In this document: piece after piece, positions 1-9,967 of the stretch
Position numbering within the stretch: position 1 is the first letter of the stretch
Layout: every line of letters starts with the position of its first letter
Source: an uncultured Pelagibacteraceae bacterium
GTDB lineage: Bacteria > Pseudomonadota > Alphaproteobacteria > Pelagibacterales > Pelagibacteraceae
Length of the DNA: 64,000 nucleotides
Direction: 5' to 3'
Assembly (NCBI GenBank): GCA_902610755.1
Contig: CACLWW010000001.1
Location: forward strand, 1-64,000
Notes under the pieces: model-generated
What the model was told of the DNA's origin: nothing
Databases searched by the model: none
Seen by the model: only the letters and a program-made list of their open reading frames with translations
Position numbers and translations under genes: made by a program

Positions 1-65
1 AAGGAAAAGAGATTAAGCTTAAAAACCCTTTAAAACATAATACATTTCAAAGGCTAACTGGATGA
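1..65 (+). CDS. 3' end of an unidentified upstream gene (partial)
   Basis: The third forward frame is open from the window edge to a TGA at 63-65, giving about 20 residues ending in QRLTG. The stop overlaps the ATG at 62 in an ATGA arrangement, which is typical of translationally coupled genes here. The family cannot be told from this tail. Its position suggests another member of the surface-polysaccharide island. Confidence 0.45.
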   Translation, partial: GKEIKLKNPLKHNTFQRLTG

Positions 66-697
66 AATCTTATAGGAACCTTCAAAGTTTAGAAAGTTAT
101 GTTATAAAACAACTTAACAATTTTTTTCCCACCTCTAACAAAATAAAAAAAAATCAAGTCAAAAAAGAGATGAAGTTTTCATTTGAAAGATCTCTTTATT
201 GTTTTGAAAAAATTAAAACAAAGTATTTTAATAATAATAAAAATTTACATCTTAATACGGAGAAGTACTGTATCTTTCTTTATTTTTTATCGAATGAGCT
301 TTATAAAGCTAAAAAAATTGAGATTGCTGAAAAAGCTTACTATTTGAACAAACTTTTAAACGGAATTGATATTTTTTATGAAGTAGAAATGCCAGAAATT
401 TTTTATCTTGTTCATCCAGTTGGTACAGTACTTGGAAAAGCTAAATATAAAAACTTTTTTGTTGCTTATCAGAATTGTACAGTGGGTGCTAATAAGAATA
501 TTTTTCCAAATATTGAGGAATATGTAACAATGAGACCTGGTTCTAAAATAATTGGTAATTGTAGAATAAACTCTAACTGTGACATAGGTCTTAATGCTGT
601 AGTTTTGGATAAAAACATTAAATCTAATTCAATTTATTTGGGTGATCCAAATAATTTCAAAATAATAAAAAATAAAAAAAAAAATATCTGGTTTTAA
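62..697 (+). CDS. Hexapeptide-repeat (serine acetyltransferase-like) acyltransferase
   Basis: A 211-residue protein. The N-terminal half is helical and lysine-rich. From about residue 115 it has a left-handed beta-helix pattern (HPVGTVLGKA, NCTVGAN, VTMRPGSKIIGNC, NCDIGLNAVVL) ending in YLGDPNN, which resembles the LbH fold and the G(N/D)P ending of serine acetyltransferases and sugar acetyltransferases. Such enzymes move an acetyl group from acetyl-CoA to an amino acid or sugar. In this polysaccharide island a sugar or sugar-amine acceptor is more likely than cysteine synthesis; that is inference. It overlaps the preceding partial gene by 4 bases and lies tail to tail with the OafA-like gene. 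Confidence 0.7.
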   Translation: MKSYRNLQSLESYVIKQLNNFFPTSNKIKKNQVKKEMKFSFERSLYCFEKIKTKYFNNNKNLHLNTEKYCIFLYFLSNELYKAKKIEIAEKAYYLNKLLNGIDIFYEVEMPEIFYLVHPVGTVLGKAKYKNFFVAYQNCTVGANKNIFPNIEEYVTMRPGSKIIGNCRINSNCDIGLNAVVLDKNIKSNSIYLGDPNNFKIIKNKKKNIWF

Positions 698-698
698 T

Positions 699-2540
699 TT
701 AATTAATTCCTTTAAGAAAGATCTCGAACTCTTTAGATAAAAGTAGGGCACCTTGAGGTGTCAAATGAGAGTGATCGAAATAGATCAACTCGTCATTTTT
801 TAAAGTAGAACAAAAATTCTTTGGGCAAATTTTATCATAAGTGTCAAAAAAATATATATTAGAGTTGGTATTTGAAATTGATTTTATTTTTTTCCTTAAA
901 ATAAAAATATCTGAATCAGTATTTTTTTTTTTCTCTAAATCTTTATCTTTTGAAAATTTACATTCTATTTTTAAATTTAGACATTTTAGAGGATTTATTT
1001 CTTTTTCCAAGTAAGGTATCTGACCCATAATAATTATATTTATATTTGGCATATATTTATTTTTTTCAATGAAAGTTTTGAGTTTTTTAAAATCGTTTAA
1101 AGAATTAATTTGCAACACATAATTAAACTTTTGATACTTTTTACTGAGATCATTCAAAAAACTTGAGTTTTTTTCAACAAATATGTTATTTGAAAAAATA
1201 AAATACATTTTCTCAACAAATGTATTATTCTTAAATAAAGGTATGAAGTGTAAAACAAAACTATTTCCATGTAGAAAAAAAACATTTTTTGGATCTTTTT
1301 TTTTTGATAAAACACATTGTTGTAAATATCCTAACTGGTTGTTTAATTCATAAGCTTTACATTTTTTTATCACAGGGGTTTTTAAAAGTTTTATTTCATC
1401 AGGGTTTATTTTTTTGGAAAAATAATAATTTCTCTCAAAAAAATTTATTTTTTTTAAACTGATAGCAACACTTTCTTTATTTAAATTTAAAATAGAGGAA
1501 AAGATAAAAATTAATAAACTTACTAAAACTACTTTTTTTGTTGTAAAGTTCAGATACCTAAATTTGTTCTCGATGAGATTGTAAGAAAAACTGGTAAAAA
1601 TTATTAAAAAAAATAAAAATAGAGTTATTTTAATAAATCCATCATAATAAAAGTCGAGGTAATAAAGTAGGGGTAAATGAAGTAAATAAATAGAATATGA
1701 AGAATTTCCAATAGACAAAAAAATCCTTCTTATTATCAATTTTTTTTTTAGAACATCTCTGTCTCCAACACCCAAAATCAAAAAATATATACCGGCAGAA
1801 ACTAATAAACTTTTTAACTGGTCGTAATAATTTAAATTAAAAATCAAAACAAAAATAATTAATAAAATTCCCAATAGGCTTAAGGAGGATTTGTATTTAA
1901 ATTTGTTAAAAAAAACTAAAGCCCCAAACAAAAAAATCCAAACTCTTGTAAAGCTTGAGTAAAACGAAAAAACTGGGTGATAAAACTCAATAAACAATGA
2001 CATTGAAAATAAAAAAATTATTAAAAAAATCAAAACTTTTTTAATTCTGTTTACGTTGCTACTTACTTTTTTTAAGAAAAAATAAAAAAGAAATGGATAT
2101 AAAAGATAAAATTGAATTTCAACTGCCAATGACCATGTGTGATTTAAGGGATTTCTAAATATTGTTTCAAAATATGAAACTTCACGAAATATATAATAGA
2201 AGTTTGAGTATGATAATATACTCGAGATTACTTCTCCTCTTAAGCTTTGTATAGGTGGACCAAATAATTTTGCCAAGAAATATGTTAAGATAATTGCAAA
2301 AAGTAAAGCAGGATAAATCCTTAAAAATCGTTTTTTATAAAAATTAATTAAAATAAAAAAAAAAGATTTGTTTTTATAATCAAATAAAATCTTTGTTATT
2401 AAAAATCCTGATATTACAAAAAATACATCTACACCTAAAAAACCGTTAAAAAAATAATTAGGATAGATATGAAATAGTATTACTAAAATTACAGAAATAG
2501 CTCTTAAGTATTGAATATTTGAATTTTGTGACTTTTTCAC
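699..2540 (-). CDS. OafA/YrhL-type O-acyltransferase with C-terminal SGNH domain
   Basis: A 613-residue polytopic protein. Residues 1-350 match the acyltransferase-3 family: the start IQYLRAISVILVILFHIYP carries the conserved His, followed by GFLGVDVFFVISGFLIT and about ten membrane segments. The C-terminal part (about 390-613) looks like a periplasmic SGNH domain: HGNSF stands at the nucleophile block (Asn instead of the usual Asp in GDS), and FDHSHLTPQGA supplies the Asp-x-x-His pair. Family members O-acetylate lipopolysaccharide or other surface glycans. The two SGNH hydrolases downstream in the island suggest a shared role in glycan acylation. It is transcribed away from its right-hand neighbours. 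Confidence 0.88.
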   Translation of the reverse strand: MKKSQNSNIQYLRAISVILVILFHIYPNYFFNGFLGVDVFFVISGFLITKILFDYKNKSFFFILINFYKKRFLRIYPALLFAIILTYFLAKLFGPPIQSLRGEVISSILSYSNFYYIFREVSYFETIFRNPLNHTWSLAVEIQFYLLYPFLFYFFLKKVSSNVNRIKKVLIFLIIFLFSMSLFIEFYHPVFSFYSSFTRVWIFLFGALVFFNKFKYKSSLSLLGILLIIFVLIFNLNYYDQLKSLLVSAGIYFLILGVGDRDVLKKKLIIRRIFLSIGNSSYSIYLLHLPLLYYLDFYYDGFIKITLFLFFLIIFTSFSYNLIENKFRYLNFTTKKVVLVSLLIFIFSSILNLNKESVAISLKKINFFERNYYFSKKINPDEIKLLKTPVIKKCKAYELNNQLGYLQQCVLSKKKDPKNVFFLHGNSFVLHFIPLFKNNTFVEKMYFIFSNNIFVEKNSSFLNDLSKKYQKFNYVLQINSLNDFKKLKTFIEKNKYMPNINIIIMGQIPYLEKEINPLKCLNLKIECKFSKDKDLEKKKNTDSDIFILRKKIKSISNTNSNIYFFDTYDKICPKNFCSTLKNDELIYFDHSHLTPQGALLLSKEFEIFLKGIN

Positions 2541-2557
2541 TTATAAAATTAATTTGA

Positions 2558-2788
2558 TTGAATAATTATATTATAATATTAAGTAATATTAAATTTATAA
2601 ATATCTGTAAAAAAATAAAAGATAAATCTTTGTTTAAACTAAAGCCCAGAAAACAAAACAATTCCTTAAAGATAAGATATTCTAAAAAAATTAATTTTAG
2701 CGAAGACAAAATAAAAGAATATCCACCAAGTATTAAAAAAAATATAAAATTTGACAAAGACGATTATGTCGAACCTTACATACTTTAG
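2558..2788 (+). CDS. Possible small basic protein, unknown
   Basis: An open frame of 76 codons from a TTG start, ending 5 bases before the ATG of the next membrane protein. It is rich in Lys and Ile and ends DDYVEPYIL. No family is recognised. It fills the only gap between the divergent OafA-like gene and the GT-C-like gene, so it could be a leader gene of that unit. In sequence this AT-rich, a frame of this length can occur by chance. Confidence 0.3.
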   Translation: MNNYIIILSNIKFINICKKIKDKSLFKLKPRKQNNSLKIRYSKKINFSEDKIKEYPPSIKKNIKFDKDDYVEPYIL

Positions 2789-2793
2789 ATTTA

Positions 2794-4419
2794 ATGATTA
2801 ATTTTAAGTATAGTTATGTCTTAAGTTTTTTACTTTTATCATCGATCCTTTTCTCAAATTTTTTTCAAATTTCGTTTCAACATTGGAGTGCGATCATCGA
2901 TAATGACATGCAGTATATTTTTGACACTATTTTAGTTTCATCAAATATTGATCAGACCATGAAGGACCATCCTGGATTTACAAATTATTTTTTTTTTTCG
3001 ATAATTGTTAAATTTGTAAGTTTATTCAATCCTAATTTAATATATGACCTAAATGAAGTTATATCTTTAAAAAATCCAAACTCAAAAATAGAGAATATTT
3101 TCATTTTATTGCGAACAGTAAATAGTTTTTTTTGTTATTTTTTTGTAATTTATTTTTACAAAAATTTAAAATGCTTTGAAATTAAAAAAAGTTTAAGATT
3201 ATTAATTACATCTATCTTAGTTTTTTCAGAATTTTTTTTGGACGCTTTGTTTAGAATGAACTCTGACATCACAGCATGCCTATTTTTTTTTATATCAAAC
3301 TATTATTTAATTACATATTTTAAAAAGAACAAAAATTATAGAATATTCCTATCTGGTTTTTTTTTAATTTTTTCTCTTTTGTCAAAAATACTAATCATAT
3401 TCAACTTTTTTTATTCATATCTTGTGTTTGTTTATTTCATGAATAAAAAAAAAATTAATATTTCTTTTTTTTCGAGTACCTCAAAATTATATTTTAGTAT
3501 AATTCTAATACTTTATTACATTTTTCAATTAAGCTTAAATTTGTATGATGAGAAATTTAGATTTATAGATGTAACAGTTTTTTCAATTTATATTATAATT
3601 TTCTTTTTTTTCATTAAAAAAATACTTAAATTTGAAGCAAAACAAATTTATACAATTCAAACAATTTTTACATTTGTTACTGTTGGTGCAATTTTTTCTA
3701 TTTTTTTATTTCTTTTTTTAAGCGAAATTGGTTTGGTAAAATTCTCGCTTAAAAATCTTTTAAGAATCTCAAACCCTTTTCATTATTTAACTATCTATTC
3801 CTCTACAAATAATCTTAGTAGTGGTGGAGAATTTTTTTTATTCTCAATTATGAAAAATTTGATAGAAGCTAAATCAGAATTTATAAATACTAATTTTTAT
3901 CTTGATCATATACTTATATTAACTTGCTTATTTATTTTAATTTTTTTTCGAGCCAAATCTGATTTAAAAGATAACTCTATATATATTTACATAACATTTT
4001 TATTCATTGTGTTTATGATCCTAATTATGAAATTAAGAAATATAGAAAATGTTCTGGCTGGACAAAATTTAGGTTATCATTTTTATTTTAAGCCGACCTT
4101 ATTAATTTTAATAGGATTTTTAATAACTAAACTAAATTTTAATAAACTTGCTAATTTATTTTTAACTTCATTCTTGGTTCTAACAATCATTAATTCATTG
4201 ATATTTTTTGAGGGGTATTATCCTTATCAAGATAATCCAAAAAAAGATTTTCTATCAATCTTCAATAGACCTATAGGGTTTAATAGCAGTGATTGTAAAA
4301 AATTATCTGACTATAATTACGTTTTAAAAAACAGGTATGATAATTACCTTTTAAGATCAACGCCTTATAACGATCATCTTTTTTATAAAAAATTGTGTCA
4401 AGATTTAAAACTTAATTGA
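2794..4419 (+). CDS. Polytopic membrane protein, probable GT-C-type glycosyltransferase
   Basis: A 541-residue protein with at least ten hydrophobic segments. After the first membrane segment comes a loop with clustered acidic residues (IDNDMQYIFD) followed by KDHPGFTNYFF. That layout matches the first periplasmic loop of GT-C enzymes (ArnT/PMT type), where the acidic residues form the catalytic site that uses a polyprenyl-phosphate sugar. The GT2 enzyme at 6218 could supply such a donor. Assignment to a named family is inference from topology and this loop. Its 3' end overlaps the convergent gene at 4398 by 22 bases. Confidence 0.55.
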   Translation: MINFKYSYVLSFLLLSSILFSNFFQISFQHWSAIIDNDMQYIFDTILVSSNIDQTMKDHPGFTNYFFFSIIVKFVSLFNPNLIYDLNEVISLKNPNSKIENIFILLRTVNSFFCYFFVIYFYKNLKCFEIKKSLRLLITSILVFSEFFLDALFRMNSDITACLFFFISNYYLITYFKKNKNYRIFLSGFFLIFSLLSKILIIFNFFYSYLVFVYFMNKKKINISFFSSTSKLYFSIILILYYIFQLSLNLYDEKFRFIDVTVFSIYIIIFFFFIKKILKFEAKQIYTIQTIFTFVTVGAIFSIFLFLFLSEIGLVKFSLKNLLRISNPFHYLTIYSSTNNLSSGGEFFLFSIMKNLIEAKSEFINTNFYLDHILILTCLFILIFFRAKSDLKDNSIYIYITFLFIVFMILIMKLRNIENVLAGQNLGYHFYFKPTLLILIGFLITKLNFNKLANLFLTSFLVLTIINSLIFFEGYYPYQDNPKKDFLSIFNRPIGFNSSDCKKLSDYNYVLKNRYDNYLLRSTPYNDHLFYKKLCQDLKLN

Positions 4420-6149
4420 ATAATTGTTAAGAAGTCCCCTTTTGAAGGCTCGGTATCAAAAAATTTCTCATTATAGAAATAAGTAAATTTCTTTATTATA
4501 GGCTCAATTTCTTCTAAAACTAGATTATTCTCCTGTATTGAGCTAATAACAGACATTTTATCAAAATTTACATTATAAAGTTTAAGGTACGAATTTTGTT
4601 TTTTATATTCATTACTTTCGTTCAAGTTAAGTTTAATAATATTTTCAATTTTTTTTTGAGAAAATAAAAATTCTAAATTTTTAATACTTTTTTCATTAAC
4701 AAGATATTTTTTACTGATATTTTCTTTTAAAATTATATAACTAATTTTTTCCTCTCTTAGAAACTTAATAAAGTTGATATCTAATTTTCTTAAAGCATAA
4801 ATTTGTTTTAAAATTAAAGCGTTGCTATCAAAATAAAGGAAGGTTGCTAAACTGTAGTTTTCACTAAAAGAATTTTCTGAAAAACTTTTAAGTGGCAGCC
4901 TATCCTCAAAACTACTTAACATTAAAATTTTATTATCTTCGTTAATTTGATCTTTTAAGTGATCATATAGATACCTTGTTTCGGATTTATAAAACATTTT
5001 GGTATAATTCTCTTTGAATCCTCCAAGGTTAGGAATAAAAGATAAAATACAAATTAAACTAATTATTATTAAAGTTTTAAAATACCTTCTTTTAACTAGG
5101 TCAAAAAAAAGAAGGGATATAAGAAAATAAAATAATATTAAATAAACTAAGAATAAACGATCAGCAACTCTTATAAATAATAAAAAGATTACATAGGATA
5201 ATATTTGAACTGAAATAAATTTTTCTAAAAGATAATCTTTTTTTTTGAAAAAATAAATACATGAAAATATGAGAAGAGTTAATGATATCAAAGAATTAAT
5301 CCAATATACTCTACTAAATATTAATGAGATTTGATTTTTTAAAAATTCAAAATAATTCATATAAAAATAATTTTTACTTATTTCTTTTTCTAAAACTGTT
5401 TCTCTAATTAAGAAGTTTAGATCTCTGTGAATAACATTGAGAATTAAAGAAATTGTTTTTTTAATAAACTCATCTTCGGCAAATAAAAAAAAGAAAACTG
5501 TGAAAATAATTATAAAGCAAAAAATTGAAAAAATTATATTTTTTTTTAACTTGTCATAAAAAAGACATCCTAAAAAAATTATATCTATTATGAATATCAT
5601 CACTAACTCTTCATGTGTAAGAAACAATAAACAACCTAACAAACCTAAAATTAAAAATAGTCTCGTCGAGGTCTGTTCCTGTAGTAAGTTGGAAGTTATT
5701 TTAAAAAATAAAGTAGTATTTAAAATTAATAATGAAATTGCTATTATAGTTGTTTCTTCATTGAATAATGCACCAATTAAAAAAGGATTTAATAGATACA
5801 TTAAAGAAATAATTGCCGGTAAAAAGTAATTATTAGTTTTTTTATATGATAGAATAAAAATTACATTAAAGTTAAAAATATGTAAAAATAAATTACTCAA
5901 TTTTATTGAATAGTCTGAGTAGCTAAAAAGTATTAAGCTAGCTTTACCGTATAAGTAAAAAAATGGCCTAAAAAGTATTGAATAATAATTTTCAGAAAAT
6001 ATATTATTTGACCAATGAAGATATTTATAATTATCATCCCCATCAATACCTGCATTTTTAATATAAAAAAATAAAATAAAAAAAAATATTATAGAGGACA
6101 AAGATAAAAACAAAATTTTTGCCCTCAATTTGAAAAATTTCAATACCAT
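4398..6149 (-). CDS. Polytopic membrane protein, probable GT-C-type glycosyltransferase
   Basis: Read from an ATG at 6149 it is a 583-residue protein; the longer frame to 6230 would run into the divergent GT2 gene and adds a non-membrane tail. After a first membrane segment it has GIDGDDNYKYLHWSNN, an acidic first loop like that of GT-C glycosyltransferases, followed by about ten membrane segments and a soluble C-terminal region of about 170 residues. It probably transfers a lipid-linked sugar outside the membrane, but no motif proves this. It is divergent from the GT2 gene and convergent with the other GT-C-like gene. Confidence 0.55.
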   Translation of the reverse strand: MVLKFFKLRAKILFLSLSSIIFFFILFFYIKNAGIDGDDNYKYLHWSNNIFSENYYSILFRPFFYLYGKASLILFSYSDYSIKLSNLFLHIFNFNVIFILSYKKTNNYFLPAIISLMYLLNPFLIGALFNEETTIIAISLLILNTTLFFKITSNLLQEQTSTRLFLILGLLGCLLFLTHEELVMIFIIDIIFLGCLFYDKLKKNIIFSIFCFIIIFTVFFFLFAEDEFIKKTISLILNVIHRDLNFLIRETVLEKEISKNYFYMNYFEFLKNQISLIFSRVYWINSLISLTLLIFSCIYFFKKKDYLLEKFISVQILSYVIFLLFIRVADRLFLVYLILFYFLISLLFFDLVKRRYFKTLIIISLICILSFIPNLGGFKENYTKMFYKSETRYLYDHLKDQINEDNKILMLSSFEDRLPLKSFSENSFSENYSLATFLYFDSNALILKQIYALRKLDINFIKFLREEKISYIILKENISKKYLVNEKSIKNLEFLFSQKKIENIIKLNLNESNEYKKQNSYLKLYNVNFDKMSVISSIQENNLVLEEIEPIIKKFTYFYNEKFFDTEPSKGDFLTIIQLSFKS

Positions 6150-6217
6150 CAATATTTTCCTATAAAATTTATTACAAAACAGTATACTACCATTGTATTT
6201 TACTTTTAAAATTGTCA

Positions 6218-6910
6218 ATGAAAATATCAATAATTATTCCATGCTTTAATGAAGAAAATACTATAGAGAAGATCGTTGATAAGATTTTAAATCAAGATCA
6301 ATTCGAAAAAGAAATTATTGTAGTTGACGATAATTCAAGCGATAATTCCAGACAAATTTTAAACAAAATAAAAGGTAAAAAAATTTCAAAATTATTATTT
6401 AATGAAAAAAATTTTGGTAAAGGTTACTGCATATCTAAAGGTATTGAAAATGCCGAAGGTGATATCATTTTAATTCAAGACGCAGATTTAGAATACGATC
6501 CAAAAGATTATAATAAAATTTTATTTCCCATTATAAACGATTACGCGGATGTTGTTTATGGGTCCAGATTTATTAATTCAGATGAAAAAAGGGTTTTATT
6601 TTTTTGGCACAGTCTGGGTAATAAATTTTTAACATTACTATCAAATATTTTTACAAACCTAAATTTGACTGATATGGAGTGTTGCTACAAAGCTTTTAAA
6701 AGTGAAGTAATCAAAAAGATTAAATTAGAGGAGAACAGATTCGGTTTTGAGCCAGAAGTTACAGCCAAATTAGCAAAAAAAAATTTAAGAATTTATGAAA
6801 TTGGAATTTCTTATCATGGTCGTACTTATAAGGATGGAAAAAAAATTACCTGGAAAGATGGTGTAAGTGCGCTAAGGTGTATTTTAATCTATAACTTATT
6901 TAAAAATTAA
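6218..6910 (+). CDS. Family 2 glycosyltransferase (polyprenyl-phosphate sugar synthase type)
   Basis: A 230-residue GT-A fold enzyme. It begins with ISIIIPCFNEE, has the nucleotide-binding VVDDNSSDN and the metal-binding DAD at residues 88-90, then DMECCYKAF and GFEPEVTAKLAKK. Near the end, GRTYKDGKKITWKDG is typical of DPM1/GtrB-like enzymes that make dolichyl- or undecaprenyl-phosphate sugars. No C-terminal membrane segments are seen. ATG 6218 is preferred over a TTG two codons earlier. It is followed at once by the methyltransferase gene and probably feeds donors to the adjacent GT-C-like proteins. Confidence 0.82.
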   Translation: MKISIIIPCFNEENTIEKIVDKILNQDQFEKEIIVVDDNSSDNSRQILNKIKGKKISKLLFNEKNFGKGYCISKGIENAEGDIILIQDADLEYDPKDYNKILFPIINDYADVVYGSRFINSDEKRVLFFWHSLGNKFLTLLSNIFTNLNLTDMECCYKAFKSEVIKKIKLEENRFGFEPEVTAKLAKKNLRIYEIGISYHGRTYKDGKKITWKDGVSALRCILIYNLFKN

Positions 6911-6911
6911 T

Positions 6912-7586
6912 TTGAGCTACAAAAACAAAATTTATCTTCAGGGTCATAACAACATTTTTGATAGTATAATTATAAAAAAGAGAATTGAGATCTCAGAAAT
7001 TGTAAACAAACTTATTCTAAAATATGACCTTCAAAGTGTTTTGGATATAGGTACCACAAGTGATAACGAATTCAAAAGCAGCAATCTTATTATTAAAAGT
7101 TTAAAAAATCTTGTAGAATTTAAATCAATATCAAATCAAGAAATAAATTCTGAAATTTTTAATAAAACTTTAAATAAATCAATCACATCAAATTTTACAG
7201 AAAAAGAAATACAGCAATTTTCGTCAGATTTAGTTATTTCTAGCGCAACTATTGAACACGTTGGATGTTATGAGAACCAGAAGAAAATGTTAGACAATAT
7301 AATAAAACTTACGAATAAAATCTTTATTGTAACAACACCAAATAAGTTTTATCCCGTTGAATTTCATTCTAAGATACCTTTTTTTCATTGGTTGCCTAAT
7401 AAAGTATTTGGCAAAATATTATCTCTTATAGGAAATAAACAATTGTCAAGTATAGATAATCTTAATTTATTAAGTAAAGGAAAAATAATAAAGATTTTAA
7501 ATGAGTTAAACTTTAAAAATTATAAATTTGAGTATATTAGACTTTTTTTGTTAAGATCTAATTTAATTTTAATAGGTTTTAAATAA
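6912..7586 (+). CDS. SAM-dependent methyltransferase-like protein
   Basis: A 224-residue protein starting with TTG one base after the stop of the glycosyltransferase gene. VLDIGTTSDNE (residues about 43-53) resembles SAM-binding motif I, although the usual GxGxG is degenerate. DLVISSATIEHVG matches the motif IV/EH region of class I methyltransferases. FIVTTPNKFYPVEFHSKIPFFHWLP resembles bacterial methyltransferases found in sugar gene clusters. The substrate is unknown; an island sugar or lipid carrier is possible. Confidence 0.62.
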   Translation: MSYKNKIYLQGHNNIFDSIIIKKRIEISEIVNKLILKYDLQSVLDIGTTSDNEFKSSNLIIKSLKNLVEFKSISNQEINSEIFNKTLNKSITSNFTEKEIQQFSSDLVISSATIEHVGCYENQKKMLDNIIKLTNKIFIVTTPNKFYPVEFHSKIPFFHWLPNKVFGKILSLIGNKQLSSIDNLNLLSKGKIIKILNELNFKNYKFEYIRLFLLRSNLILIGFK

Positions 7587-7646
7587 ATAAAGTATCTTAG
7601 TTTACAAACTATTTAGTATAATTTCATGCAAGCTAATTTTTGTAAA

Positions 7647-8495
7647 TTAAGACCATAAATATGAAATATTTTCTTTATCTTCTATTAAAAATCTTTCGTC
7701 AAAAAATTCGAATTTTTTCATCTGTGCAATAATATCATTATTTTTTTTTATAAAATTTTTTGGCAATTTTTTTCTAAATGGAGGCTTACTGTTTTTAAAG
7801 AATAAAAATTTTGGATTTTCTAAAAATCCAAGTTTTTCGATTTTTTCCACATTCAAGAAATTAAGAATTATACATTTCCTTTTTTTTTTTATTTCATCAT
7901 ACTTGCCCCTATGAGGAACAATTGTATCAAAAATTGCACAATCAAATGTGTTTAATTTTAATTCAATTTGACCTTTCTTTAATTTTTTATTTATTTTGCC
8001 TAAAGATCTTAAATTAAAAAAAATATTTGGATAATAATTATTTGTGTTTTTATTTGGCATTAAAACTGTAGGGCAATCTCCATAACCCTCTAAACAAATA
8101 TAAATTTTTAAATTATTGCCAAGATTGTCATTATGCCATGATCCAGAGATGTCCGATATATTGTTCTTGTTTGGTTCTATTTCATCAAAACTAATTGAAT
8201 AAAGTTTACTATTTTTACCTAAATAAGATTGAATTTGACCAAAAAAATTTTTCTCAACCATATCAAATAATTTTATTGTTTCATGAGAAAAAAAATTTTT
8301 ATGAGTAAAATATTCATTCAAATAAGTTAGATCGTCTTTTGATAAAACATTCTTATAAAACTTGTAACCATTTCTTAAATCTTTATCCTCAATATTTAAG
8401 ATATTTTTTTTTGTTCTTTCATCTAACTTATTGATGATAAATGAATTAATTAATTCATTCTTAATATTTGAAGCATATAAAAGTATTTTTTTCAT
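7647..8495 (-). CDS. Phytanoyl-CoA dioxygenase (PhyH)-like Fe(II)/2-oxoglutarate oxygenase
   Basis: A 282-residue protein. The 2-His-1-carboxylate iron site can be read as His121-x-Asp123 (in WHNDN) and His195 (in VPHRG), with Arg206 as a candidate 2-oxoglutarate ligand. The spacing fits the double-stranded beta-helix of the PhyH family. In polysaccharide islands such proteins hydroxylate small metabolites or sugar precursors; the substrate here is unknown. It is a single gene on the minus strand between two plus-strand units. Confidence 0.68.
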   Translation of the reverse strand: MKKILLYASNIKNELINSFIINKLDERTKKNILNIEDKDLRNGYKFYKNVLSKDDLTYLNEYFTHKNFFSHETIKLFDMVEKNFFGQIQSYLGKNSKLYSISFDEIEPNKNNISDISGSWHNDNLGNNLKIYICLEGYGDCPTVLMPNKNTNNYYPNIFFNLRSLGKINKKLKKGQIELKLNTFDCAIFDTIVPHRGKYDEIKKKRKCIILNFLNVEKIEKLGFLENPKFLFFKNSKPPFRKKLPKNFIKKNNDIIAQMKKFEFFDERFLIEDKENISYLWS

Positions 8496-8620
8496 TTTAA
8501 TAAAATTAAATATATATTAGAAGTATTAATATCATAGATTTTTTAATTTAAAATGAAAAATAAATTATTTTAGTATATAATAAATATTTTTTATATTAGT
8601 GAAAAAAAAATTTTAATTGA

Positions 8621-9940
8621 ATGAAAAAAGCCTCATCTTTTTTAATCCTATCAGTAATTTTTTTACTTTTTTACGTTTTTTATAAATCAGAAATTGTTTA
8701 TAATGGAAGTAAGTATTCCTATTACTTGCCTTATTACAAGATATTATTTTTATTTTTAATTTTTTCGATAGCAATTTATTTTTTTCCAGAAAAAATAAGA
8801 ATATATTCATTAATAACAATTTTTTCGATAATATTGGCAGGATATGCGTTTGAAGTCTTTTTATTTTATAAATATTACACTAAGGATAGTTTTTCAAAAA
8901 GAAAAGAAAAAATTTATTTTGAAGAGTTTGGTAAAAAATTTGATAAAAGAAGTATAATTGAAATATATGATGATTTAAAAGATGAAAAGTATACTGTTTC
9001 AGCTGATAATGTAGGGTATTTTCTCGAACAAAATAATGGAAGTCTTGAATTGTATCCTTTGGCTGGTGTCTCGAATAAAAAAACAATTTTGTGTAATGAA
9101 AATGGATACTACTCAACCTATCTTAGTGATCGTTATGGATTCAATAATCCAGATGAAGAGTGGGATAATGATGAAATTGAGTATTTATTGTTAGGAGATT
9201 CTTTCACTCAAGGATCGTGTGTAAATAGGCCCCATGATATTGCTTCGAACTTGAGAAGATTATCAAAAAAACCAGTAATAAATTTAGGCATGGGTGGTAG
9301 TGGTACTCTATTAGAGTATGCTACTTATAAAGAATATGCACCTAAAAATGTTAAAAATATAATTCTTTTATTTTTTGACGGCAATGACATTAAAGATTTA
9401 AAACGAGAATTAGATTCAATTATTTTAACAAAATATTTAGATGATAAAAATTACTCTCAATATTTGAGAGAAAAACAGAAGCAAATAGATGAAAAAATTA
9501 CTGAATATATAAATAAAGAATACTTGTTAAGTAGTAAAAAATCAAAATCTAAAATAAATTTAGAAGATTTAATTAAGTTAGTAAAATTATACAGAACAAG
9601 ATTACAAATATTTAAACCAGTTATGAAAATACCAAATGAATTTGAAGAAATTTTAATTTCTATGAAAGAGATAGCTAATAAAAATAATTCAAATTTTTTT
9701 ATTGTTTATCTTTATGGATACCAAAAATATGGTTTTAGGAATTTTAAGCCTCAAAACTCAAATTACATAAAGTCTTTAGCTAAAAAATTAGATATTATTT
9801 TTATTGATACGGATGAACTGGTATTTTCTAAGGAAAAAGACCCTCGAGATCTATTTCCTTTTAAGATGTATGGACATTACAATATCGAGGGATATCAGAA
9901 AATTTCTGAAGCAATTTTTAAATATATAAATTCTTTATAA
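8621..9940 (+). CDS. Membrane-anchored SGNH hydrolase-like protein
   Basis: A 439-residue protein with two or three N-terminal membrane segments within residues 7-85 and a soluble domain. Block I is LLLGDSFTQG with Ser194 as nucleophile; block III is FFDGNDI; the C-terminal MYGHYNIEGYQKI supplies the catalytic His. This is the GDSL/SGNH pattern seen in AlgX/AlgJ-type acetylation proteins and in esterases. It probably acts outside the inner membrane on acylated glycans. A second SGNH gene follows 27 bases downstream. Confidence 0.75.
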   Translation: MKKASSFLILSVIFLLFYVFYKSEIVYNGSKYSYYLPYYKILFLFLIFSIAIYFFPEKIRIYSLITIFSIILAGYAFEVFLFYKYYTKDSFSKRKEKIYFEEFGKKFDKRSIIEIYDDLKDEKYTVSADNVGYFLEQNNGSLELYPLAGVSNKKTILCNENGYYSTYLSDRYGFNNPDEEWDNDEIEYLLLGDSFTQGSCVNRPHDIASNLRRLSKKPVINLGMGGSGTLLEYATYKEYAPKNVKNIILLFFDGNDIKDLKRELDSIILTKYLDDKNYSQYLREKQKQIDEKITEYINKEYLLSSKKSKSKINLEDLIKLVKLYRTRLQIFKPVMKIPNEFEEILISMKEIANKNNSNFFIVYLYGYQKYGFRNFKPQNSNYIKSLAKKLDIIFIDTDELVFSKEKDPRDLFPFKMYGHYNIEGYQKISEAIFKYINSL

Positions 9941-9967
9941 ATATATTTTATTAGTTTATAAATTTAA

